A stretch of 14,003 bases of DNA from Planctomycetota bacterium (GTDB lineage Bacteria > Planctomycetota > Planctomycetia > Pirellulales > Pirellulaceae), in the NCBI GenBank assembly GCA_026692885.1, contig JAPLNJ010000290.1:1-14003 (forward strand), read 5' to 3'. Shown piece after piece: positions 6,696 to 13,693 of the stretch (its first letter is position 1; each line of letters starts with the position of its first letter). Both the position numbers and the translations under genes were made by a program. The notes below the pieces were generated by a model, which was not told the origin of the DNA, ran no database searches, and saw only the letters and a list, made by a program, of their open reading frames with translations.

Positions 6696-9101
6696 ATGTC
6701 CAGCAAACCGAGAGCACTTCGGCGGTTTCCGCAACTCGAATCGCGCCGAGACGGCGACAGTCGCAGCCGGTTCCGGGAGACGCTGTGCGGCGCTGCCAGG
6801 CGGTTCCTGGAACAGACGGGGGATTGGCTGGGCCGCACATCGGGCAGCGGACTCCCACGAAGAGTTCGGCTCCCTCGGTTCGAGGCCCTCGAACCCCGCG
6901 CCCTGCTGACCCTCAGCATCGCGGTCGGCGACCACACGCTGTTCCCCAATACGGCGGATCAGTGGGTGGAGATCTCCGCCACGTCCAGCGACCCCTTTCC
7001 GGGCGCCGATCCGGGCGTGACCGGATTTAGCATGACCACCCAAATCGGCGACGGCGCGGGGCCCGGCCCGGAACCGGTGTTCCAGGCGATCACCAACTCG
7101 CCGGATGCCAACACGTATGGCTGGGATTTCCGCGGCGGCATCTGGGATGGCAACGCGAACAACTGGATGGGGGGCCTGGAAGCGGGGTACGAGCAGTATG
7201 CCCAGAGCAGTGTGGTTTTCACCGCCGCCAACGATCAGGTGGTGGCGAACGGCCTGGTCGTGAGATTGCACATCAGTACGGTCGGGATCTCGACGGGGAC
7301 CTACGACCTCAAACTTAAAGGCGCGGATTTCGACGGTCAAGTCCTGCCATCCTCGGCCTTTATCCCCAGTGGAACGACGAACGCAATTGATGCCGAAATC
7401 ACCAACGGCCACCTCACGATCGAGATTCCCCCCGCCAGGATTCTCGTCAGTCCAATCAGCAACCCGACGACGGAAAGCGGGGGGACGGCCACCTTCACGG
7501 TGACGCTGGCTAGCAAGCCTCTCGCGGACGTGAGCGTGCCGCTGACCTCCAGCGACCTGACGGAAGGCACGGTGCAGGCCAGCGTGACGATCACGCCAGA
7601 TCAATGGCAGGCGGGGGTTCAGGTGACGGTCACGGGGGTGGACGACTCGCTCATCGACGGGAACGTGGGCTACACGATCCAGACCGGCGATCCGACCAGC
7701 ACGGACACGAACTACGACGCGCTGACCGCGTCCGACGTGGCCGACGTGACGGTGGTGAACAATGACAATGACGTCAGTAATAGCGGCATCTCCGGATTTG
7801 TCTTTGTGGACGCGAACAACGACGGCGTGCGCGACGCTGCCGAACGCGGGCTACCGAATGTACCGATCCGCCTGGTCGGCCCAGCATCCGGAACGGTAAC
7901 GACGGCGGCGGACGGGTCGTACCACTTCCTGGGGTTGCCGCCGGGAAGCTATGCCGTGTACGAGACGCAACCGATGGCGTATGACGACGGCCTGGAGAAT
8001 GCGCAGCAGGTCGGGCCGGGAACCGTGGGAAATGATGTCTACACGGATGTACAGTTATCGGAGCACACACTAGCCACCGAATACAACTTTGGTGAACGCG
8101 GGGTGCGGGCCGAGGTGTTATCACTGCAGTTCCTCTTTCCCAAACCGCACGGCGATGCCGAACTGATCCAGCACCTGAATTTAGCCCGGGACATTCGCTG
8201 GTTCGATTTCGAGACTTCGGTCGCTTCCCAGATCACGGTGTCCGTGCCGGGCGACGGCCAGGGCCTGTCCCTGGAGATCTACACGAGCGACTTCCTGCCG
8301 GTGATTCTCGGCGCTGACCTGCCCGTCGTATCGGCCCAGGCCGCCCCGGAAACGCAGTACTTGGCGCACGTCTCGGGTACGCCGACTGCGGGCGGCACCC
8401 CCGCTGTCGTGTCCGACGAACCGCTGCCGCTCAACTCGGCCAGCTATCGCGTTGGCAACTATTCCGACCTGCTCAATCGGTATGACGTGAACGATGACGG
8501 GCACGTCACCGCCGAGGATATCCTGATCGTGATCACCGCAATCAATCAGACGGGCGGGGGGCTGCTGCGGGGGCTCAATCCCAATCCGTTCTATGTGGAC
8601 GTGAGCCGCGACCTGACGCTTTCGGCCCTGGATGCCCTGCTGACCATCAACCAAATCAACCGGGGAGGGTCGGGCGAAGGCGAAGCGGTTGCGGAAAGCT
8701 CCCGCTCCGCTCCGGCAGCGGAAGGAATGGCCTTCCCGCCGGCCAGCATGCCGATTCGCCTCTCGGCCGAAAACATCGCCCCCACGATGAATCGCGTGTC
8801 GCCACTGGGGAGGGTCTCCGTGTACCGTTCCAGCGAACTGCGCGTTGTCGAGGTGGTCGCGCCGGTTTCCCTAGCGGTTTTCGGAACGGATGACCGCGAA
8901 GGCCAAGCTGGGCCGACAGGCATCGCGCCACGCGGCGTCGCCGCGAACTACTGGGGCACGGACCTGGAGGCGGGCCTTGGGGACATGCTGACGGATATCG
9001 CCGCGGATGTCCGGCTCCGGTCCGGCGGTCCCACGGAACAAGACCTCGCCTTGGATGACGGCATTGATTCGTTGTGGCAGGACGCGGTACTCGGTAGGTG
9101 A
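6696..9101 (+). CDS. Large exported LEPR-type surface protein: cohesin-like, Calx-beta-like, SdrD-B-like, dockerin-like
   Basis: 801 residues. A long basic N-terminus (1-60) leads to RFEALEPRALLTL (61-73), a textbook planctomycete LEPRxLLT motif. Domains: cohesin-like (~74-245, FSMTTQIGDGAGPGPEPVFQ at 111-130, AQSSVVF at 169-175); Calx-beta-like (~248-358, ILVSPISNPTTESGGTATF to VVNNDND); SdrD B-like (~364-468, ISGFVFVDANNDGVRD, ERGLPNVPIRL, YHFLGLPPGSYAVYE, NFGE); an unassigned ~120-residue linker module; dockerin-like pair (NRYDVNDDGHVTAEDILIVI 594-613; YVDVSRDLTLSALDALLTIN 633-652). The second loop has lost several Asp/Asn positions (DVSRDLTLSALD). The tail has SGEGEA and a helix LGDMLTDIAADVRL. 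No clear ribosome site precedes ATG 6696, but an upstream start is not evident. Likely anchored at or released from the cell surface, with the SdrD-B domain acting as a stalk (family knowledge). Confidence 0.9.
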   Translation: MSSKPRALRRFPQLESRRDGDSRSRFRETLCGAARRFLEQTGDWLGRTSGSGLPRRVRLPRFEALEPRALLTLSIAVGDHTLFPNTADQWVEISATSSDPFPGADPGVTGFSMTTQIGDGAGPGPEPVFQAITNSPDANTYGWDFRGGIWDGNANNWMGGLEAGYEQYAQSSVVFTAANDQVVANGLVVRLHISTVGISTGTYDLKLKGADFDGQVLPSSAFIPSGTTNAIDAEITNGHLTIEIPPARILVSPISNPTTESGGTATFTVTLASKPLADVSVPLTSSDLTEGTVQASVTITPDQWQAGVQVTVTGVDDSLIDGNVGYTIQTGDPTSTDTNYDALTASDVADVTVVNNDNDVSNSGISGFVFVDANNDGVRDAAERGLPNVPIRLVGPASGTVTTAADGSYHFLGLPPGSYAVYETQPMAYDDGLENAQQVGPGTVGNDVYTDVQLSEHTLATEYNFGERGVRAEVLSLQFLFPKPHGDAELIQHLNLARDIRWFDFETSVASQITVSVPGDGQGLSLEIYTSDFLPVILGADLPVVSAQAAPETQYLAHVSGTPTAGGTPAVVSDEPLPLNSASYRVGNYSDLLNRYDVNDDGHVTAEDILIVITAINQTGGGLLRGLNPNPFYVDVSRDLTLSALDALLTINQINRGGSGEGEAVAESSRSAPAAEGMAFPPASMPIRLSAENIAPTMNRVSPLGRVSVYRSSELRVVEVVAPVSLAVFGTDDREGQAGPTGIAPRGVAANYWGTDLEAGLGDMLTDIAADVRLRSGGPTEQDLALDDGIDSLWQDAVLGR

Positions 9102-9256
9102 GTTGAAAGCTCAGGTTGACGCCCTGTGCCCAAAAAATGGTCGAAGGGGGAGCAGAAGTCTTCATCGCAGCGGTCGCATCGATCTTTCGAGACTTCCAAG
9201 TCGCAAGGCGGCTTCGTCCTGCCTCCGCTCGGGAGACTGCCCCACAGGACCGGGGG

Positions 9257-9925
9257 TTACGGCTTCGAACCGGGCAGGATGTGCCGCATCGTGAAATCGC
9301 TGAACTGTGCATACGGCCCGTCGTACTTCGAATCTGCCAGCTCGTGGGGCGGATAGGACTTGCCCGTGATGTCCCAGGAGTAGTCTGGGACGACAGCCAT
9401 GCGCTGCTTGAAGCTCATGGACTCGCGGTGCCACGCGCACATCCGGTACAGCGACTCGCAGAACGCCTTCGTGCCCTGGTCGGTGAATTCGATCTTGTCC
9501 AGGATGGGACCGCTGGGACCGTAGACGTGCAGCGGGGTCTTCCGGTCGTGCGCAGGCCCGAAGCAATAGAGCGTGACGAGGTCACTTGTGTGGTCACCGT
9601 GCAGGTGCGTCAGGAACACCTTTGTCATGCGCGAGGAGGGCACGCCCATCGCGGTGTACCTCGAGATGACGCCACACCCGCAGTCGAACACGAAGCTGTC
9701 GCCGTTACCCGTCTCGATGAAGACGCTGCTCATGGACTGGCCTGGACGCCCGGCATAGTTCGTGCCCATGAACGAGATCCGAATCTCGTCCTCATCGAGC
9801 TCTTCCACCGGCAGATACCAGTTGTTCTGGATCTTCTCGCGCAACTTATCGGCTTCACTGTCACCAGCCGCAACCGGTGGCGTGCCCGAAGCCTTCCGGG
9901 AATTCTTGCGAGTCAGTCCGGTCAT
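9257..9925 (-). pseudogene. Metallo-beta-lactamase-fold hydrolase, C-terminally truncated
   Basis: 222 residues from ATG 9925, a start supported by a strong ribosome site (GAAGGAG, 7 bases upstream) and by the domain beginning at residue ~47. Visible: RISFMGTNYAG (49-59), SMSSVFIETGNGDSFVFDCG (64-83), RMTKVFLTHLHGDHTSDL (99-116), LYCFGPAHDRKTPLHVYGPS (119-138). THLHGDH (106-112) gives four of the usual zinc ligands (H107, H109, D111, H112). The frame ends at FTMRHILPGSKP, about where the family's third metal-binding His region should begin; the later Asp and His ligands and roughly the last 40% of a normal-length protein are missing. From memory it resembles RNase Z-like MBL hydrolases of the type annotated as GntH in guanitoxin clusters, but no other guanitoxin genes are here, so I give no symbol. 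Probably inactive; a noncanonical short form is less likely. Confidence 0.72.
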
Positions 9926-10083
9926 GCGTTTGCTCCTTCTCGTCGGCCAGGGTCCCAGGGTCGGCCGGGCCAGTTCGACAGCCGCGGGCCGCTCGCGACT
10001 GATATGTTTCCTGCACAGTGTCCGCAGGTGAGGCCGCAGGCCCAGTGGTAGGAAAGGTGATTCTTGCCGCAGAACGGGAACAT
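9922..10083 (-). CDS. Small Cys/His-rich protein overlapping the MBL gene start
   Basis: A 53-residue frame from ATG 10083 to TGA 9922-9924. Its stop overlaps the start of the MBL gene as ATGA, a classic coupling arrangement, and its 3' end contains the MBL ribosome site. The N-terminal half, FPFCGKNHLSYHWACG then LTCGHCAGN, clusters potential metal ligands at C5, H9, H13, C16, C20, H22 and C23. The C-terminal half is Gly/Pro/Arg/Trp-rich. Seventeen of the first 20 codons after ATG end in G or C, as in genuine genes here. Against it: no good ribosome site lies before ATG 10083, the in-frame TAA 12 codons upstream allows no longer form, and GC-rich DNA produces spurious Cys-rich frames. I do not recognise a family; zinc-ribbon-like binding is inference. 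Confidence 0.45.
   Translation of the reverse strand: MFPFCGKNHLSYHWACGLTCGHCAGNISVASGPRLSNWPGRPWDPGRREGANA
9933..9939 (-). promoter_or_regulatory. Ribosome binding site of the MBL-fold gene
   Basis: GAAGGAG on the minus strand, 7 bases before ATG 9925. It decides the start: the frame is open upstream to about 10339, but that extension is Arg/Pro-rich with no domain content. Confidence 0.8.
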
Positions 10084-10328
10084 AACCCGGAAAAGCTGGT
10101 GGGTCCTCGAACGCCGTTACTCGTCCTCCGCAGCGGGCGTGAAGCTCATCGTGCAGGTGTCCGATGAACGACCAAGGCGGAGGATGGCTGACAACCTCAG
10201 TGACGAGGCGGGCCAGTCGGCGGAGCCGCCGCGGCCGATCTGTAGATGCTGCCGACGGACGGGCGGGCATTGGCCGAACGCAACTGCCGACTGTCCAGCC
10301 CTTCCTGGTTCTCCCGGTGTCTGGCTTT
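10084..10328. other. Intergenic stretch without recognisable genes
   Basis: Long open frames exist on both strands because the DNA is GC-rich, but their translations are Arg/Pro/Ser-rich and match nothing I know. On the minus strand this is the leader before the Cys/His-rich mini-gene and the MBL gene. No clear promoter or terminator hairpin was found. Confidence 0.5.
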
Positions 10329-11438
10329 CTATTGACCATCGACAGGAGGCATGCGAATCAACGGCGAGGGCAATACGCGAAGTGACGACGACCGACCACC
10401 ATCCCGTGGCAGCCGGCGGCAGCCATCGCTGGGCGATGGTGTGGAGCCGTCGGCGTAAGCAACCCCATGTTGGCTCGGCGTCAACGCTAAGGGCCTGCCT
10501 TCGGAGAATGGAAGTTCCTGGGGCGAGGCGTCGACGTCGACAAGCACGCGGGCCACTCCGCTGGGAGGGACGTCGCGCCATTCCAGGGACGCTTTCTTCA
10601 CCCGATTTAGGTCCTCAATCGCCCGCTTCATGCCTTCCATCTGCTCCTTCAACGCCCGTAATTCCCGTTCCCGTTGGAGGAGTGCCGCTTCCAGTCTCGA
10701 CGGGTCCTCGGTGCACGAAGACGGGACACTGCGTCCCGGCGGCGCGTACTGCGGAGGAAGTGCGGGGGGTTGGTCCGGCGGTGGCTGCGGCAGTCCCTGC
10801 GGGGGTGGCATCTTGACCGGTGGCGCCAGCGTGGGGACAGCTTGCATGGGGACAGTCTGCACCGGCAAAAATTGCATCGGCATGGCCTGCATGGCGGGCA
10901 TCTGCCCAGGAGCTGCGGTTGCCACGGGAGCTGCCCAAGCCGCCGGGGCATAGGACGCCGGCGCCGTGGCACTCATGTGGGGCGCGACACCTCGATCGAG
11001 CAACATCTCGGCATTTCTGCGCGAACGAAAAAAGGAAGGCAGTTCCAGCGACGGTAGCTTCAGCGAGAATTCGGGAAAGGTAATCTTCAGACCTTCGACA
11101 CCCACACCTTGTACCGGTCCCCGCAGAACGCCGGTTTGGGGCGGCGCGACGTAGACGCCCGACTGCGGTGCCGCGTACATCGGACTGCCCTGCGGTGGCT
11201 GTCCGGGGGCCTCTTGAACCGTCGGCGATTGGCGTGGCGGCAGACCTTGTTGGGGTGGGCGACTGTGACACGAGATGTCTTCCCGGTCGTCGGCCTGATA
11301 CTGGCCGCGTGTAGCGCAATCGCACCCGCCGGTGTGTTCACAATACTGGGCGGGCTGCACACCTGCCTGCCCCGATCCACCCAGGACCGGTTCTGTCAGG
11401 CTCATCAGGAGAACCGCAATCGCAACGTAATGGTTCAT
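10329..11438 (-). CDS. Exported Pro/Met/Gln-rich protein with C-terminal coiled coil
   Basis: 369 residues from ATG 11438. Residues 1-20 (MNHYVAIAVLLMSLTEPVLG) look like a signal peptide with cleavage near 20-22. A Cys-containing segment follows (C33, C39, C41, C57), then a Pro/Gln-rich region (60-110). An alternating stretch VEGLKITFPEFSLKLPSLEL (114-133) is likely conserved, as similar segments occur in planctomycete hypothetical proteins I recall. Next comes low-complexity Met/Gln/Pro/Ala (160-240, e.g. MPAMQAMPMQFLPVQTVPMQ), then a strongly charged helix RLEAALLQRERELRALKEQM and onward (248-282), predicted coiled coil. The last ~60 residues turn Arg/Ser-rich and may be an extension after a lost stop or frameshift. 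No good ribosome site is visible. Probably periplasmic or surface-associated; function unknown. Confidence 0.72.
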   Translation of the reverse strand: MNHYVAIAVLLMSLTEPVLGGSGQAGVQPAQYCEHTGGCDCATRGQYQADDREDISCHSRPPQQGLPPRQSPTVQEAPGQPPQGSPMYAAPQSGVYVAPPQTGVLRGPVQGVGVEGLKITFPEFSLKLPSLELPSFFRSRRNAEMLLDRGVAPHMSATAPASYAPAAWAAPVATAAPGQMPAMQAMPMQFLPVQTVPMQAVPTLAPPVKMPPPQGLPQPPPDQPPALPPQYAPPGRSVPSSCTEDPSRLEAALLQRERELRALKEQMEGMKRAIEDLNRVKKASLEWRDVPPSGVARVLVDVDASPQELPFSEGRPLALTPSQHGVAYADGSTPSPSDGCRRLPRDGGRSSSLRVLPSPLIRMPPVDGQ

Positions 11439-11818
11439 GACATCGGGTCTCTGTTGTATTCAGCGATTCTCAACTGCAGTGCGAACCGAAGCGGGATGGA
11501 AAGCCCTGCTCAGTGCTTCGCCTTCCGCACGGTTGGCGTGGGGTGGAGCGAGATTCTTATACCAGATGACCGAGTGGCCTCCACACCGCTTCCACCGTGA
11601 TTCCGTCGAACGCGTCCAAGCCTGAAGCTGGCGGGGCACCAGCAGCCGGACGGCGTCGAGTGGCCAGTTGGCCGTGCGTCCTTCTCAGCCTTCTCAGGAA
11701 TTATCGGCGCCGTAACCAGTGCACGTAAATAAATTGGTAAAATGAGTGCAATCCGTGGAGTGGGAAACTTTGGCATCTGCGTAAGAGAGAAGAGTTCGGG
11801 AGACATCATCCCGGATTA

Positions 11819-11960
11819 TGTAGGCCGGAACGAGGTCGCGCAAGGCCCTGCCGGAACGGCGCAACCGACGCTCGCAGGAAGAACCCGCTTGGTGCAGACG
11901 CCACGCGCCGGCAGCGACCGAAGCTCCGGCAGTGCTTCCGGTTGCTTGTTCCGGCCTACA
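11819..11960. repeat. 142-bp palindromic element bounded by 13-bp inverted repeats
   Basis: TGTAGGCCGGAAC (11819-11831) and GTTCCGGCCTACA (11948-11960) are perfect reverse complements. Inside, GCAACCG (11861-11867) pairs with CGGTTGC (11939-11945), continuing the structure. The left arm carries an unpaired ~29-base insert with a second GCCGGAAC copy. The centre repeats CCGGCAG. It has no coding content, so it resembles a MITE-like or REP-like dispersed intergenic element; similar TGTAGGCCGGAAC palindromes are known to me from planctomycete genomes (recall, not searched). Confidence 0.75.
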
Positions 11961-12070
11961 GGAGTATGACTAATCCTGACTAGCCAGGCGTTTTGACGCG
12001 GAGCACATGCTTTGGCGGGGGCCTTGATCGGGATGCTACGCAAAACGCTAGCAGCAGGGGGTCAGGGTGG

Positions 12071-12097
12071 CTGGGGCAGAGTGCAGCGATGCCCCAG
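12071..12097. repeat. Hairpin repeat with 8-bp perfect stem
   Basis: CTGGGGCA (12071-12078) and TGCCCCAG (12090-12097) pair around an 11-base loop. The surrounding CAGGGTGGCTGGGGCAGAG context matches my recollection of a dispersed planctomycete intergenic repeat. It lies far from any gene end, so a terminator role is doubtful. Confidence 0.6.
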
Positions 12098-12426
12098 AAA
12101 CCGGGTACTGGGGGGGCGATCATTCTTTGCCACCATCTACCGTCAGTATGACTTGCGATATATCTATCAGGCCCCGGCGCTCGAACGAATCACAAGACGC
12201 CTGGAATGGTCACCCGATTCGCCCGTAATCACAGATCCGCGAGTCGAGGGATTTGAAGCACGTTTAGCTGACTGAAGGCTTGATGAGCCGCGCCGGTGCG
12301 GTGATTCTGGACGACCTTCATGCCAGCACAGCCAACGCCTGGACGCGGGCTAACGCAGCCCACAGTCCAAACTTGCCCCCACGGCAGTTGCCTGCAACCA
12401 TGAATTTGAGGCACGCCTCTCGAACG

Positions 12427-12654
12427 TTATCCGAAGATATTCCGGAGCACCAGCGAGATAACGAACATCATCGCCACGAAAACACCTATCCACATCCACT
12501 TAATACGCGTGGACCAATGCGGATGCGTCACGGCAAGAAACACCCCAATCGGGCAGAAGAACAGCATAAAAAGTGCGATGTACCACCATCTTTCATTAAG
12601 CGGAACTACATCTGTTGGGGTGTGATGCGTGCTATCCGGCGTAGGGTTGGTCAT
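12427..12654 (-). CDS. Small two-helix membrane protein
   Basis: 75 residues from ATG 12654, with GAGGA (12661-12665) 6 bases upstream. A polar Thr/Pro/Asp-rich N-terminus (1-22) is followed by hydrophobic helix 1 (~23-43, WWYIALFMLFFCPIGVFLAV), a short loop THPHWSTRIKW (43-53) and helix 2 (~54-70, MWIGVFVAMMFVISLVL). The PIGVFL, HPHWS and KW pattern resembles a two-helix unit found in many small bacterial inner-membrane proteins, often fused to zinc-ribbon or other soluble domains; here it stands alone. Codon pattern and ribosome site support a real gene. Function unknown; no partner gene is adjacent. Confidence 0.78.
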   Translation of the reverse strand: MTNPTPDSTHHTPTDVVPLNERWWYIALFMLFFCPIGVFLAVTHPHWSTRIKWMWIGVFVAMMFVISLVLRNIFG

Positions 12655-13133
12655 AGTCTGTCCTCACGAGGTATGTACAAGGCGAATATCGACGGGTGCT
12701 GGCACTAACTAATGTCTGCGAGAGTCGATAAATTGGACATGCTGTCATTCTATTCGCCGATATTTTTGCCGAATATTGGCAAAGTGTCAATGCAACGTTC
12801 CGATCGCGAGAGTTTTCACGGGGGGAAATGTCGCGACCGCCCAAGTCCCTCGCCAAAACAAAGATTCGATCACCATCGAGGTCATCTTGCCGCTGACCTG
12901 CTCCAGGCTTCAGGCCGAAGAAACGATCCAAGATGCTCTCCACGAAGGCGGTCCGGATGCCGCAGAAACCGTGACGTGGGGCACCCCTGGCCGCTTGAAA
13001 AGACCGGCTGTCGACAGTCGTTCAGGCTTGCGAATCGCCCGCAAACCGTCGCGGCATGTCCAAGAAAAGCAGAAACCCGGCTCTTTGACAGCAGCCGGGT
13101 AACTGACTAACCACGCATCAATTCGCAATCACG
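12655..13133. other. Intergenic region with a probable transposase remnant
   Basis: This separates two minus-strand genes. The left ~120 bases are AT-richer than the surroundings and should hold the promoter of the small membrane protein. A short palindrome TTGCC-7-GGCAA (12766-12782) stands just before the transposase-like fragment at 12776-12970. The rest, to 13133, shows nothing recognisable. Confidence 0.5.
12776..12970 (+). pseudogene. Possible N-terminal remnant of an insertion-sequence transposase
   Basis: The plus-strand frame contains NKDSITIEVILPLTCSRLQA then EETIQDALHEGG (about 12857-12949). This resembles, from memory, the start of ISKra4-type transposases (SITIEV, LPLT, then EE-IQ-AL-EAG). 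The following conserved FDTDG segment and everything after it are missing; the frame continues as Arg/Pro-rich sequence to a TAA at 13100-13102. There is no good start codon (only TTG at 12776) and no ribosome site. Reading it as an IS scar is inference; it could be chance. Confidence 0.38.
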
Positions 13134-13466
13134 TCATCGCCAGCTGCGACGGAGCCGAGAGAACCGGCCGGACGCGAAGCGGGAAGTGCGTCGCTGAGGC
13201 GCGGCGGTGGCGGCGGCGGCGGCCGGCGCAGCTGTCGCCTCAACCTTGACGTCGCTCGGCTCGGGCACTTTCGTCGAATCGGCCGAGGCGGCGGTTGGGA
13301 TCGTCTGTGTCCCGCTCGGTGCCTGGGCTGTTGCCTCGCTGGCGGTTGCCATGCCGCATTGCCCATTCGCGCAGCCGCCACCGGACCTCACCGTCCTGGC
13401 TTCTACCACGCTCACCGCCAAAGCCACGAAACAAACCACCACACTCAGGATTGTCCACTTGTTCAT
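13134..13466 (-). CDS. Small exported Ala-rich protein with Arg-rich tail
   Basis: 110 residues from ATG 13466, chosen over a longer open frame (to 13646) because AAGGA (13474-13478) lies 7 bases upstream and a signal peptide begins there. MNKWTILSVVVCFVALAVSV (1-20) is a typical signal sequence, cleaved probably after VEA (residue 23). The mature part begins RTVRSGGGCANGQCGMA: two Cys four residues apart in Gly-rich context (C32, C37). A long Thr/Ala/Ser/Pro linker (40-90) follows, then a strongly basic tail QRRTSRFASGRFSRLRRSWR (91-110). Small planctomycete exported proteins with GGGCANGQC-like motifs are familiar to me, but no function is known. The tail could bind nucleic acid or acidic polymers (inference). 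It lies alone on its strand, ~480 bases upstream of the small membrane protein gene. Confidence 0.75.
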   Translation of the reverse strand: MNKWTILSVVVCFVALAVSVVEARTVRSGGGCANGQCGMATASEATAQAPSGTQTIPTAASADSTKVPEPSDVKVEATAAPAAAAATAAPQRRTSRFASGRFSRLRRSWR

Positions 13467-13693
13467 ACTGTCTTCCTTTCGATCGACCAACAAAACAGGA
13501 ACTGAATCACCAGACTTTGCCGATGGCGCAGAACTGGCTAGAGGGGCCGATTGTAGCGGACGACCGATGAACGTCAACCAGCCGGATTGTTCGCCACATA
13601 TACAGGGGTAGATTGATCCTGCCTGTTGGAACCAGACATGATACAAAACTGGGATGTCTGGGACGAGTGCGTCGTGAGCTTTGGAGGCAACCT

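Larger units (their letters stand above)
11439..12426. other. Long repeat-rich non-coding region
   Basis: Nearly 1 kb without a convincing gene. It carries the leader of the Pro-rich gene on its left, an AT-rich patch (about 11726-11748, containing TAAAAT), a 142-bp palindromic element (11819-11960) and a hairpin repeat (12071-12097). A plus-strand frame 12012-12275 translates to 87 residues. Its second half (FFATIYRQYDLRYIYQ, then ALERITRRLEW) reads somewhat like protein, but its first half is the hairpin repeat, so at best it is a gene remnant. Confidence 0.55.

Noticed and set aside
9116..10051. Plus-strand open frame (311 codons) opposite the MBL gene
   Set aside because: The minus strand carries the HxHxDH motif and a good ribosome site; the plus frame has no recognisable content.
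9257..10083. Guanitoxin biosynthesis cluster
   Set aside because: Only a partial GntH-like MBL protein is present; no other pathway genes are in the window, so the similarity is family-level at most.
9926..10339. N-terminal extension of the MBL frame
   Set aside because: Arg/Pro-rich, no domain, and the strong ribosome site fixes the start at 9925.
10064..10816. Plus-strand open frame (250 codons) with some Cys residues
   Set aside because: Overlaps the 3' half of the Pro-rich gene antisense; composition typical of GC-rich noise; no start signal.
12012..12275. Plus-strand 87-codon open frame
   Set aside because: TTG start without a ribosome site, and its first half is a palindromic repeat; kept only as a possible remnant in the gap description.
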